Positions 1 through 7,581 are shown, counted from the stretch's first letter. The stretch is 10,867 nt of DNA from Saprospiraceae bacterium (GCA_007125435.1 SLDF01000065.1:1-10867), one strand, 5' to 3'. A program made the numbers and translations. Notes: generated by a model not told the origin, from the letters alone.

Positions 1-124
1 ACCCTGCCACATGTATGTATTTCTCACATGTTCTTATCATGAAAAAAAGCTATGAACCGATTAACCAATTGTTGATCTTTTGACTTTTTATGTGTTAGTC
101 CCCAGAAAAAATAAGTGATCCCTT
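1..124. other. gene-free edge segment
   Basis: A/T-rich sequence downstream of the minus-strand gene that ends at 125. It has no convincing coding frame and no clear terminator hairpin. The hexamer CACATG occurs at 8-13 and again at 25-30, which is most likely chance. Confidence 0.4.
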
Positions 125-1519
125 TTATTGTGCTTTAGGCTTTCTAGGCTTTCTCTTGGTTTTAAAGAGCTCTACGATCTCTTTTTCTTTCAAGAATTGT
201 AAGTCTGTATACTGTTGTTTGATAAACTTCTTGATGTCCTGATAGTCTCTACTTCTCTTATCCGTAAACCTTTTGATACACCGCTTGACATACTTAACAC
301 TATGGTCTCTCAATTGCTGATTAAACTCTTGATTATTAAATATATCTATGTAAATGCGCCAGTATTTATCCAATTCAAAATACTCAGTGTAGTCTTCAGG
401 GTCAAGATTATCAACTAGTCTAATAAAATTACCGAGCACCAATTCTCTGACACACTCATTGAACAAAGACATGCCCTCGTACATATTGTAGACATTCTTT
501 ACTTTCTCGATCGTATTGTCGTGGGCATAACCTTCGTTGGCCATAGTCAATGCCATTTCGTAATACCTGGCGAGATCATCATCTGTCTTTTTGAAGTCAA
601 TGAGCTGGGCTACACGCTTGTCACAATCACCTGTCAAACGTAAGTTAGACCGGAAGCGCTCAAGTATAAAATTAAAATACACCTCATTGAAGCGATCCAA
701 ATCTCTGATTTTAGCAAGAATTTCTGACGCTTTAGTCTGATCCGTTTTCTTTAAATCGAAATAATTAATAAGTAGACCAAAAACAACAATGTGTTCATCA
801 GTACCAATGAATATGTCATTCTTCAAATAGTTTATATACTCAGGAATGAATGCGCTATTATTCTCATTAACTACAGCTCGTTTTTTTAAAAACTTACATA
901 GGCTGTGAAAGTTAAGTCTCTGAGTGACTAAATCAGTAGGAAAATCGGTCGTAAAAAAGTTATAGCTAGAAAATTGTAATCTATACAATTTGTAGCCTTT
1001 TGATCGCTCTTCTCTATTGAGGTACTTTATCAGCTTTTGCGACTTAAGATACTGCTTGATCTTTTGATTCTCTATAGAATTGAGAAAACCAGTAATCCAA
1101 ATATCGCTGCTCATAGCAAATCCAATCTGAATAGACTGACCAATTCTGTTCTTTATGAATTCAAAATTAGCGGAGTTACAAACTAAGCTAAGAAGTGTAC
1201 CAAATCTTTCGTTTGAGTGGACATACTTATAATTGTTATCGTACTCACTTCTCAAGATATTAAAGCCCATCAACTTTGGTATAAATAGCCCTTCAAACTC
1301 GTCACCCATCAAAATGTCCTCAAGCGGAATAAGCTGAAGTGGCTCTTCTAGTGCGACAACTTCATAAAGCGATTCGATCTGGGGCTCAAACTCTTCTATT
1401 AGTGCTTTATATAAATCATCATCTTCCTCTTCCAGAAACTGTTCTAGAATTTCTGATGCTTGGATGGCCTCAGCAATCTCTTTGGCCTTTTGCTCGTATA
1501 ATTTATTTAGATTCTTCAT
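125..1519 (-). CDS. uncharacterised 464-residue protein, predicted cytoplasmic and largely helical
   Basis: I do not recognise this protein family. The frame is intact, with ATG at 1519-1517 and TAA at 127-125. No signal peptide or hydrophobic membrane span is visible, so it is probably cytoplasmic. Residues 1-60 are strongly acidic and look amphipathic helical (runs such as LEEEDDD and IEEFEPQIESLYE). The middle is rich in aromatic, Leu, Asn and Lys residues without an obvious catalytic motif. Residues 395-464 are basic and end in a Lys/Arg/Pro tail (FKTKRKPRKPKAQ), which could contact nucleic acid or an acidic partner. It follows rpsP on the same strand, but the rpsP terminator lies between them, so it is probably transcribed separately. 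I could not find a clean -7 box between 1520 and 1611. An all-helical repeat scaffold is possible but is inference only. That the gene is real is well supported by its length; its function is unknown. Confidence 0.8.
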   Translation of the reverse strand: MKNLNKLYEQKAKEIAEAIQASEILEQFLEEEDDDLYKALIEEFEPQIESLYEVVALEEPLQLIPLEDILMGDEFEGLFIPKLMGFNILRSEYDNNYKYVHSNERFGTLLSLVCNSANFEFIKNRIGQSIQIGFAMSSDIWITGFLNSIENQKIKQYLKSQKLIKYLNREERSKGYKLYRLQFSSYNFFTTDFPTDLVTQRLNFHSLCKFLKKRAVVNENNSAFIPEYINYLKNDIFIGTDEHIVVFGLLINYFDLKKTDQTKASEILAKIRDLDRFNEVYFNFILERFRSNLRLTGDCDKRVAQLIDFKKTDDDLARYYEMALTMANEGYAHDNTIEKVKNVYNMYEGMSLFNECVRELVLGNFIRLVDNLDPEDYTEYFELDKYWRIYIDIFNNQEFNQQLRDHSVKYVKRCIKRFTDKRSRDYQDIKKFIKQQYTDLQFLKEKEIVELFKTKRKPRKPKAQ

Positions 1520-1611
1520 AACTATTATGTTCTATTGTAAGGTAATTGATTCGATCTAGGTCCACATTTAAAAATCAAGCGATTCAACTCTGAAGTTTGA
1601 CCTGCCCAACA

Positions 1612-1652
1612 TATATAAAAACCCGGTAAAACACAAGGGCTTTACCAGGTTT
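1612..1652 (-). terminator. intrinsic terminator of rpsP
   Basis: Arms 1619-1630 and 1641-1652 form a 12-bp stem around a 10-nt loop. Read on the minus strand the arms are AAACCTGGTAAA and TTTACCGGGTTT, with one U-G wobble pair. The plus-strand reading has a C/A mismatch at that position. A U-rich run follows on the minus strand only (1620 down to 1612), so it works for minus-strand transcription, about 60 nt after the rpsP stop. Confidence 0.8.
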
Positions 1653-1712
1653 CTATCTCGCTGTATTTTTACAAGAATGCGATTGTATGCCTATAAAAGG
1701 CAAACAACACTA

Positions 1713-2384
1713 TCAATCTTTTTTCTCTTCTGTAGTGTCTTCTTCTGGTGCTTCAGATGCTTCTGCTTCACCAGCAGTTTCTTCTTTTGTTTCAGCAGCA
1801 GGTTCAGTTTTTTCTTCAGCTGCTTCTGGAGTCTCCGGAGTTTCTGATGTTTCAGTTGCTTCATTAGCGGCTTCTGGAGCTGCTTCAGTAGAAACTTCTT
1901 CAGTAGTTGCTGCTTCGTCACTTTCTGTAACTTCTGCACTTTCAGCTACTGGTGTTTCCTCTACAGGCTCTTCCTTAGGCTTACCGAAGATAGCTACTCT
2001 TTCAGCTTCTTTCTCTTTAGCTGTTTCTGCTCTTCTTTCTGCTACTTTACTTTCTTTGGCTTCAATCCAGGCATTGACTTTTTCTTCTACTTGTTCCATA
2101 GTCATTGCGCCTTTTTTGACGCCTCTTAATAGATGCTTTTTGTAAAGTACACCTTTGAATCTCAAGATCGCCCTAACCGTATCTGTTGGTTGAGCTCCTT
2201 TATTGATCCAATCTAAAGCGCTGTCTCTATCGATTTCAATAGTTGCTGGCTTTGTCATGGGGTTATAGAAACCTAAACGCTCTATAAATTTTCCATCTCT
2301 TGGTGATCGCGCATCTGCTGCTACTATGTGGTAGTAAGGGGCTTTTCTCCTGCCCTTGCGCTGTAATCTTAATTTTACTGGCAT
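1713..2384 (-). CDS. rpsP: small ribosomal subunit protein bS16 with long acidic C-terminal tail
   Basis: Structural protein of the 30S subunit, needed for efficient assembly. Residues 1-85 are the canonical S16 core: MPVKLRLQRKGRRKAPYYHI, then VAADARSPRDGKFIERLGFYNP and a DRDSALDWINKGAQPTDTVR segment. Most bacterial bS16 proteins stop near residue 80-90; this one has 223 residues. Residues 86-137 are a basic/helical linker (VEEKVNAWIEAKESKVAERRAE). Residues 138-223 are low-complexity Glu/Ala/Thr/Pro/Ser and probably disordered, with 30 Glu and 3 Asp against only 4 Lys. Extended bS16 tails are, as far as I recall, usual in Bacteroidota, but this one seems long. The gene has its own promoter at 2456-2489 and a terminator at 1612-1652. 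The rimM-trmD-rplS genes that follow rpsP in many bacteria are absent here. No Shine-Dalgarno sequence precedes the start, which is fixed by the conserved MPVKLRL N terminus. Confidence 0.97.
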   Translation of the reverse strand: MPVKLRLQRKGRRKAPYYHIVAADARSPRDGKFIERLGFYNPMTKPATIEIDRDSALDWINKGAQPTDTVRAILRFKGVLYKKHLLRGVKKGAMTMEQVEEKVNAWIEAKESKVAERRAETAKEKEAERVAIFGKPKEEPVEETPVAESAEVTESDEAATTEEVSTEAAPEAANEATETSETPETPEAAEEKTEPAAETKEETAGEAEASEAPEEDTTEEKKD

Positions 2385-2455
2385 AATGTTAAAATTATTT
2401 GGTTATTCCATACCTGTTTACTCCCTAAATGAGACGACAGGCCTTTAACGAGGCG

Positions 2456-2489
2456 CAAAGATATATTTTTATTGGTATTTACATTGCAA
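2456..2489 (-). promoter_or_regulatory. Bacteroidota-type promoter for rpsP
   Basis: On the minus strand TATCTTTG (2463-2456) matches the TAnnTTTG -7 element. A TTG (2489-2487) lies 23 bp upstream, at the long end of the accepted spacing. It sits between the glnS stop and the rpsP start and would give a 5' leader of about 65 nt. It supports a separate start for rpsP, though read-through from glnS is also possible because I see no terminator between them. Confidence 0.55.
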
Positions 2490-2504
2490 AATCTAGACCT
2501 ATTT

Positions 2505-4175
2505 TCAATTTTTATTCATTTTCGCCCATGAATCCCTAAGACCTACGGTTTGATTGAAAACCATTTTATCTTTTGTTGAATCCTTATCTACGCAGAAGTA
2601 TCCTTTTCTCAAAAACTGTACAGAGTCACCGACACTATAGTTATACAGAGCTGGCTCTACAAATATTTTATTGATAATCTGTAACGAATTCGGATTGACA
2701 AAATCTAGAAACGATTTTTCTTTGTGTGTATCAGGCGATTCGTCCATGAATAGCCTATCATAGATTCTGGCCTCTGCCTCTTTAGCATGGTTGGCTGATA
2801 CCCAATGGATAGTCCCCTTGACCTTAAGCCCTGATGTATCTTCTCCGCTCTTACTATCTGGAAAGTAAACACAATTAAGCTGAGTCACTTTGCCTTCACT
2901 ATCTTTTATGACATCTTCGCATTGAATGATATATGCATTTTTAAGCCTTACCATGCCACCCGGCTTGAGCCTGAAATACTTCTTGGGTGGTTCCTCCATG
3001 AAGTCATCGCTATCAATATACAATTCTCCTGAGAAAGGTATTTGTCTGACTCCTGCACTTTCATCTTCCGGATTATTGACAGATTCCATAAACTCTTCAC
3101 CTTTATCATAATTGGTTATGACTACTTTGATCGGATCGAGCACGGCCATCATCCTATTGGTTACTTTATTCAGATCCTCTCTGACCATAAATTCCAGAAG
3201 ACCAACATCAATGATATTATCTCTTTTAGCTATCCCTACCCTCTCTGCAAAGTTTCTTATGGACTTTGGTGTATAACCTCTTCTTCTCATACCTCTGATT
3301 GTTGGCATACGCGGGTCATCCCACCCAGAGACAATACCTTCATTGACCAATTGTAAAAGCTTCCTTTTACTGACTATGGTATAGCTTAAGTTTAATCTGG
3401 CAAACTCAATCTGTCGACTTGGAAATATCTCCAGCTTTTCGATGAACCAGTTATATAATGGTCTATGATTCTCAAACTCTAATGTACATAGTGAGTGTGT
3501 AATCTCCTCAATGGAGTCTGATTGACCATGGGCAAAATCGTACATCGGATAAATGCACCACTTATCACCAGTTCTATGATGGTGAGCAAATTTTATGCGA
3601 TAAATCACAGGATCTCTCATCAACATATTAGGGGATGACATATCGATTTTTGCACGCAGGACTTTACTGCCTTCTTCGTATTGTCCTGCCTTCATACCTT
3701 CAAATAAAGAAAGATTTTCTTCTACTGAACGATTTCTATATGGACTATCGGCTCCTGGCTTTGTGGGTGTACCCTTCATGCTCGCTATTTCCTCTGACGT
3801 CGAATCATCAACATAGGCTAAACCGTCCTTAATGAGCTTAATGGCATACTCATAAAATTTATCAAAATAATCGCTTGAGTAATATTCTCTGTCGCCCCAG
3901 TCAAAACCTAGCCACTTGACGTCTTCTTTTATGGAGTCCACATACTCTGTACTTTCGGTTACAGGGTTGGTGTCATCAAATCTGAGATTTGTAAGGCCAT
4001 TGAAGTCTTCAGCAACGCCAAAGTTGAGGCATATTGACTTAGCGTGTCCAATGTGTAAATATCCATTGGGCTCAGGAGGAAAACGGGTATGCACTCTTCC
4101 ACTATGCTTTCCATTCTCGATATCCTCCGCGATGATTTGCTCAATAAAATTTAAACTCTCTTTTTTATCGCTCAT
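2505..4175 (-). CDS. glnS: glutaminyl-tRNA synthetase
   Basis: Class I aminoacyl-tRNA synthetase that joins glutamine to tRNA-Gln using ATP, in the cytoplasm. It has 556 residues, close to the 554 of the E. coli enzyme. The ATP-binding HIGH motif is at 41-44 within PPEPNGYLHIGHAKS. The KMSKS-equivalent VSKRK is at 268-272. The segment LCTLEFENHRPLYNWFIE (229-246) is typical of GlnRS and distinguishes it from GluRS. The C-terminal half is the anticodon-binding beta-barrel region. The start at 4175 lies 33 bp after the argS stop with no terminator or promoter visible in the gap, so the two are probably cotranscribed as argS-glnS. Presence of a direct GlnRS implies that this organism need not make Gln-tRNA only through the Glu-tRNA amidotransferase route. 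Nothing looks truncated or degraded. Confidence 0.97.
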   Translation of the reverse strand: MSDKKESLNFIEQIIAEDIENGKHSGRVHTRFPPEPNGYLHIGHAKSICLNFGVAEDFNGLTNLRFDDTNPVTESTEYVDSIKEDVKWLGFDWGDREYYSSDYFDKFYEYAIKLIKDGLAYVDDSTSEEIASMKGTPTKPGADSPYRNRSVEENLSLFEGMKAGQYEEGSKVLRAKIDMSSPNMLMRDPVIYRIKFAHHHRTGDKWCIYPMYDFAHGQSDSIEEITHSLCTLEFENHRPLYNWFIEKLEIFPSRQIEFARLNLSYTIVSKRKLLQLVNEGIVSGWDDPRMPTIRGMRRRGYTPKSIRNFAERVGIAKRDNIIDVGLLEFMVREDLNKVTNRMMAVLDPIKVVITNYDKGEEFMESVNNPEDESAGVRQIPFSGELYIDSDDFMEEPPKKYFRLKPGGMVRLKNAYIIQCEDVIKDSEGKVTQLNCVYFPDSKSGEDTSGLKVKGTIHWVSANHAKEAEARIYDRLFMDESPDTHKEKSFLDFVNPNSLQIINKIFVEPALYNYSVGDSVQFLRKGYFCVDKDSTKDKMVFNQTVGLRDSWAKMNKN

Positions 4176-4208
4176 TGGTATTTGATCTTGTGTTTGTTTG
4201 ATAGTTAT

Positions 4209-6053
4209 TTACATTCTGTCCGGCATCTCTATACCTAAAATATCCATGGCTTCTCGCAGTGCCGAAGCCGTAACCTCACAAAGCAAGACTCTGTTGTGTA
4301 ATACATTTGTGTTCTCTGCATTAAGTATTGGACAGTCATGATAAAACCTATGAAATGACTTGGCAATACTGTAAGCATAATTTGCCATAGTTGAAGGGTC
4401 ATATTCTTTTAGCGCCAACTGTAGTTGCTCCCTGTATTGACTTATCAACATAATCAGCTCTCGCTCAGCCATATGAAAATCAATATCGAAGTCAATATTC
4501 TTACCAATTTCTATATCGCTCTTCCTTAATATAGATTGAATGCGCACATATGCATTTTGTATATACGGCCCGGTATTACCCTGCATATCCACAGATTCCG
4601 TGGGGTTAAAAATCATTTTTTTCTTGGGCTGGACTTTGATTATGAAGTACTTCATGGCCCCCAGACCAATCTTCCGGAGAATATCTGCTCTCTCTTGATT
4701 GTCAAGAACACCTAGCTCACCACGTTCTTCGGCGATTTGTGTAGCTTCATTTATCACTTCCTCTATTAAATCATCAGCGTCCACCACCCTACCTTCTCTT
4801 GATTTCATGCGTCCATCAGGTAGCTCTACCATACCATAAGATAAATGATAAAGCCCATCAGCATAGTCAGCTCCGTACTTTTTCAATGTCTCAAACAGGA
4901 CTTGAAAGTGATAATTCTGCTCATCAGCGACGACATAAATCATTTTGCTGGCTCCAATTTCTTTATATCGCATCTCTGCCGTACCTAGATCTTGTGTAAT
5001 GTACACCGATGTACCATCACTTCTTAGAAGAATCTTTTTGTCAAGACCGACATCTTCAAGATCGACCCACACTGAACCATCGTCTTCCTGATAAAATACG
5101 CCTCTACCCAAGCCATCATTTACGATTTCTTTACCTTTTAAATAAGTGTCTGATTCGTAGTAGATTTTATCAAAATGAACACCGAGTTTATCATATGTGA
5201 TGTCAAATCCCTCGTATACCCAATTGTTCATTTTACGCCATAGAGCTATGACATCTTCATCATTACTTTCCCACGATTTGAGCATGTTCTTCGCAGCTTC
5301 ACCCAGCTGGCTAAATTCATTAAAATATATGTTTTTGAATGATTTAAAAAACGCTTCTTCGCTCAGACCTTTTTCATTTCGCTCTTTGATTACACTCCTG
5401 CCCTGATCAGATATTTGCCATAGTTTATATTCCTTCAATAGTTCTTCTTCAAATCTGACATAAAAATCACCCACATAGTGATCACCCTTGACCTGAGCAT
5501 CTTGTGGTGACTGCCCACCGCCAAAAAGCTGCCAGGCGACCATACTTTTACATATAGCTATACCCCTGTCATTAATGATTTGGGTTTTATAGACATCATA
5601 GCCATTAGCTTCTAACAGCTTGGACACAGACCACCCCAATAAAATATTTCTAATATGTCCAAGATGAAGAGGTTTGTTGGTATTTGGCGAAGAAAACTCT
5701 ACCATTGATACTTTTCCATTAGATGGTAACTTCCAGTAGTTTTCTACCTCGTAAATACTTTTAGTAAATGACCAAAGCTTTTTACCACTAATATTAAGGT
5801 TTAAAAAGCCTTTAATGACATTGTAATTTTCTATCCAGTCAGAATGCTCAAGTAAATGACCACCTATTTTATCGCCGATATCCTCAGGTCTACCCTTCAG
5901 TTTTTTAACGAAAGGGAACGTAATCAGCGTGATATCACCTGAAAACTCCTTCTTAGTCGGCGTGAATTGCAAATCGTCCGGCTCGAAGTCTATCGCATAT
6001 ATATCCTGTAGTGATTGTAATACTGCCTCTTCTAATGGCTGTTTTATATCCAT
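4209..6053 (-). CDS. argS: arginyl-tRNA synthetase
   Basis: Class I synthetase that charges tRNA-Arg with arginine in the cytoplasm; unlike most class I enzymes this family requires tRNA for amino-acid activation. It has 614 residues, slightly longer than the E. coli enzyme. Residues 1-90 form the N-terminal tRNA D-loop recognition domain. SSPNTNKPLHLGHIRN (121-136) carries the HIGH motif as HLGH (130-133). The KMSKS equivalent is MKSRE (416-420) in the conserved context LPDGRMKSREG. From about 490 to the end is the helical DALR anticodon-binding domain, ending in LGIEMPDRM, as ArgRS proteins normally do. The ATG at 6053 is chosen because it leaves a full N-terminal domain and lies about 20 nt after the -7 element at 6082-6075. 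It is the first gene of the argS-glnS pair. Confidence 0.97.
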   Translation of the reverse strand: MDIKQPLEEAVLQSLQDIYAIDFEPDDLQFTPTKKEFSGDITLITFPFVKKLKGRPEDIGDKIGGHLLEHSDWIENYNVIKGFLNLNISGKKLWSFTKSIYEVENYWKLPSNGKVSMVEFSSPNTNKPLHLGHIRNILLGWSVSKLLEANGYDVYKTQIINDRGIAICKSMVAWQLFGGGQSPQDAQVKGDHYVGDFYVRFEEELLKEYKLWQISDQGRSVIKERNEKGLSEEAFFKSFKNIYFNEFSQLGEAAKNMLKSWESNDEDVIALWRKMNNWVYEGFDITYDKLGVHFDKIYYESDTYLKGKEIVNDGLGRGVFYQEDDGSVWVDLEDVGLDKKILLRSDGTSVYITQDLGTAEMRYKEIGASKMIYVVADEQNYHFQVLFETLKKYGADYADGLYHLSYGMVELPDGRMKSREGRVVDADDLIEEVINEATQIAEERGELGVLDNQERADILRKIGLGAMKYFIIKVQPKKKMIFNPTESVDMQGNTGPYIQNAYVRIQSILRKSDIEIGKNIDFDIDFHMAERELIMLISQYREQLQLALKEYDPSTMANYAYSIAKSFHRFYHDCPILNAENTNVLHNRVLLCEVTASALREAMDILGIEMPDRM

Positions 6054-6074
6054 TGCATTGATTGTTTAGGAGCA

Positions 6075-6082
6075 CAAAGGTA
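6075..6082 (-). promoter_or_regulatory. -7 promoter element for argS-glnS
   Basis: On the minus strand this is TACCTTTG, an exact match to TAnnTTTG, 21 bp before the argS ATG. No exact TTG lies 17-23 bp upstream, so only half of the promoter is recognisable. The transcript would have a leader of roughly 15 nt. Confidence 0.5.
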
Positions 6083-6158
6083 TAACATTGTTTTTAATAT
6101 TATTATGACAGAGTTGTTGCCAGTAAGTGAAGTTGTTTTCTACTTAGCCTTATTTTCT

Positions 6159-6276
6159 TTTGGGCATCACCCTCGTCCTGTCGTCCTCGGGTCGCTATGC
6201 TACGCTACTCACTATTCGTTCGGTCCTGCGGACTGCCTCCCATAGGTCGGCACAGCTTCGCAGCGCTGATGCAATA
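6159..6276 (+). repeat. G+C-rich interspersed repeat, copy A
   Basis: This 118-bp stretch is clearly richer in G+C than its surroundings and has no open frame. It starts with TTTGGGCATCACCCTC (6159-6174) and ends with CGCTGATGCAATA (6264-6276). The same blocks, plus CGGGTCGCTA and GGTCGGC/CAGCTTCGC, occur in the same order on the opposite strand at 7792-7661. The ends carry a short inverted repeat, GCATCA and TGATGC. A small hairpin, GTCC-TGC-GGAC, lies at 6223-6233. It resembles the dispersed intergenic repeats found in many Bacteroidota genomes, as I recall them. No transposase is linked to it. Confidence 0.75.
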
Positions 6277-6648
6277 TGTTTTTTTTCAATTACTATTGAA
6301 TCGAAAGAGCTAAAAGTTTGTACACGCCCCTGACAAGACTGTACTAAAACACTTTATAATATACGAAGTGCCAAATACTAATAATTACTTCAATTACGGT
6401 ACTGACTATCACAAATTTAGAGTGCGATTTTCATCAAAAAATGATGCCTAAAACTGTCGAAAAACAGTCGCTTAGTCAGTTAACTAAACATTAACACGAA
6501 AAATAATATAAAAATTTAATGTGACATAACAGGCATGTTTCAGATATCTATTTTGATTGTGTAATTTGTACAATATTCTATATGCTACAATGAAGACAGC
6601 TGCCAAACGAATAAATGTTACTATTGCGCGCATTTGTAAAATATTATT
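6277..6648. other. A/T-rich gene-free stretch
   Basis: About 370 bp with no coding frame I would support. It holds only short inverted repeats: TTCAAT-TACT-ATTGAA at 6285-6300 and three 5-bp hairpins between 6432 and 6487. None is followed by a U-run. An isolated TAnnTTTG match on the minus strand (6419-6412) lacks a properly spaced TTG. With the repeat copy to its left and the promoter to its right, it reads as plain intergenic DNA. Confidence 0.5.
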
Positions 6649-6677
6649 TTGTAGTATTGAACTTTTATCTACATTTG
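6649..6677 (+). promoter_or_regulatory. Bacteroidota-type promoter upstream of the DUF2807 gene
   Basis: TTG at 6649-6651 (within TTTTG), an 18-bp spacer, then TACATTTG at 6670-6677. Both elements match the -33/-7 consensus with ideal spacing. Transcription would start near 6682-6685 on the plus strand. The next full-size gene begins at 6910, so the leader would be about 225 nt unless a second promoter exists closer to it; I found none. Confidence 0.65.
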
Positions 6678-6715
6678 CGGATTATTATTCCGAACCGTTG
6701 AATGAACGGGTTTGA

Positions 6716-6784
6716 ATGAAAGTGAAAATGAATGGCTTTACACATGCAACCATAAGTGTAAAACTTGCATCTAAAGAGATATAA
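6716..6784 (+). CDS. possible 22-codon leader ORF
   Basis: ATG at 6716, TAA at 6782-6784. It starts about 35 nt after the predicted transcription start and begins MKVKMNGFTHATISV. A 5-codon ORF, MNGFE (6702-6719), overlaps its start as ATGA, and the words MNGF recur in both. The inverted repeats at 6737-6770 lie inside it. There is no Shine-Dalgarno sequence, and such a short ORF can arise by chance in this composition. It may be an upstream ORF affecting the secreted-protein gene, a small peptide gene, or nothing. Confidence 0.2.
   Translation: MKVKMNGFTHATISVKLASKEI
6737..6770 (+). promoter_or_regulatory. competing inverted repeats in the leader
   Basis: TTTACAC (6737-6743) pairs with GTGTAAA (6756-6762), and ATGCAA (6744-6749) pairs with TTGCAT (6765-6770). 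The second 5' arm is in the loop of the first hairpin, so the two pairings interlock. The 0-nt and 2-nt connectors make a simultaneous pseudoknot sterically difficult, so alternative folds are more likely. A regulatory role is inference. Confidence 0.3.
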
Positions 6785-6909
6785 AGCATTTTCAAATTAA
6801 GTTGATATAAATGTTGCCTTGTTGATTTGAATAGAAAAATTGAATTATTCATTGCATCAAGCTCAACATCAAGCAGAAAAAAATTATTAAAAAATTAAAT
6901 ATTTGAGTT

Positions 6910-7581
6910 ATGAAAAGTTTATTAATGAAAGCAGTTCTAGTGATAGCACTAGTAAGCAGCGCTGTAATGATCAATGCCGAGTCCATTAAAGGTAGCGGTC
7001 TGGTAAACACTACCAGTTATGAAGTCTCGGCCTACAAGCAGTTGATTGTTGATGGTAACTTTGATGTCGTCCTTAATTACGGCACTAAAACAGAGGTATC
7101 CATCAAAACAGATGAAAATTTACAGAATATGATTTTGATAGATGCATCTAACGATGCATTGTATATCAGAACGAAAGAGAATATGGGAAGTGCTTCAGAA
7201 TTGACACTGTATATCACAGTAACCAATCTAGAGCAAATGGGATTTAACAATGTATTGTCTGTATCTACAGAAAACCCAATTTGGTTTGACAACCTTGATG
7301 TAAACCTTAATGCTATCAGTGCAAGCAGGTTGCATTTTGCAGGTAACAAGGTCAACATCTCTATGGAAGGCTCAGGCGACCTTGAGCTTGCCGGTAGAGT
7401 CAATGAGGTCAATATCAACAATGATGGCATAGGCGCAATCAAGACAGGAAGCCTTAGCGCTAATGTATTTTCTGTAAAAACTAGCAAGAAAAGTGAAATC
7501 CAAATGATGATGACAGCTGAGAAGGAGAAATCATTCAAGACTCTATCTACAGTAAAAAGAAATAGTCATCCCAAAGCTTAG
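6910..7581 (+). CDS. secreted head-GIN (DUF2807) domain protein
   Basis: A 223-residue exported protein. Residues 1-23 are a Sec signal peptide: Lys near the start, a hydrophobic core, and probable cleavage after INA. No lipobox cysteine is present, so a periplasmic or surface location is likely. The mature part starts with KGSG and then has the typical DUF2807/putative auto-transporter adhesin head-GIN pattern: VSAYKQLIVDGNFDVVLNYG (39-58), a TEVSIKTDENL strand, then short beta-strand repeats such as NKVNISMEGSGDLELAG (146-162). These repeats suggest a small right-handed beta-helix. The family is common in Bacteroidota, and its molecular role is not known to me. The last 30 residues are Lys-rich and polar (KSEIQMMMTAEKEK onwards), with no type IX sorting domain. 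The gene stands alone with a long leader and its own terminator, between two inverted repeat copies. No Shine-Dalgarno sequence is visible; ATG 6910 is the start that gives a complete signal peptide. Confidence 0.85.
   Translation: MKSLLMKAVLVIALVSSAVMINAESIKGSGLVNTTSYEVSAYKQLIVDGNFDVVLNYGTKTEVSIKTDENLQNMILIDASNDALYIRTKENMGSASELTLYITVTNLEQMGFNNVLSVSTENPIWFDNLDVNLNAISASRLHFAGNKVNISMEGSGDLELAGRVNEVNINNDGIGAIKTGSLSANVFSVKTSKKSEIQMMMTAEKEKSFKTLSTVKRNSHPKA

Noticed and set aside
1687..2145. Open Ser/Ala-rich frame on the plus strand, antisense to the rpsP tail
   Set aside because: It is the mirror of the Glu/Ala/Thr low-complexity codons of rpsP. It has repetitive composition, no promoter and no family resemblance. 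The minus-strand Lys/Leu/Gln-rich frame at 1691-1939 is the same artefact in another frame.
6412..6419. TAAATTTG on the minus strand as a distal argS promoter
   Set aside because: The nearest TTG is only 15 bp upstream and the leader would cross the whole repeat copy A. The element at 6075-6082 is a better candidate.
6432..6487. Three successive 5-bp hairpins (CATCA/TGATG, ACTGT/ACAGT, TTAGT/ACTAA)
   Set aside because: Such short A/T-rich stems are expected by chance. There is no U-run and no sign of a conserved RNA.
6441..6494. 17-codon ORF (starting MMPKTVEKQ) in the gene-free stretch
   Set aside because: No promoter, no ribosome-binding site, and it is short enough to occur by chance.
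6851..6859. ATTGCATCA resembling the end of the repeat copies
   Set aside because: Only nine bases match and none of the other repeat blocks lie nearby, so it is probably chance rather than a third copy.
7077..7538. 153-codon open frame antisense to the DUF2807 gene
   Set aside because: The sense frame has a signal peptide, a family pattern, a promoter and a terminator. The antisense frame has none of these.
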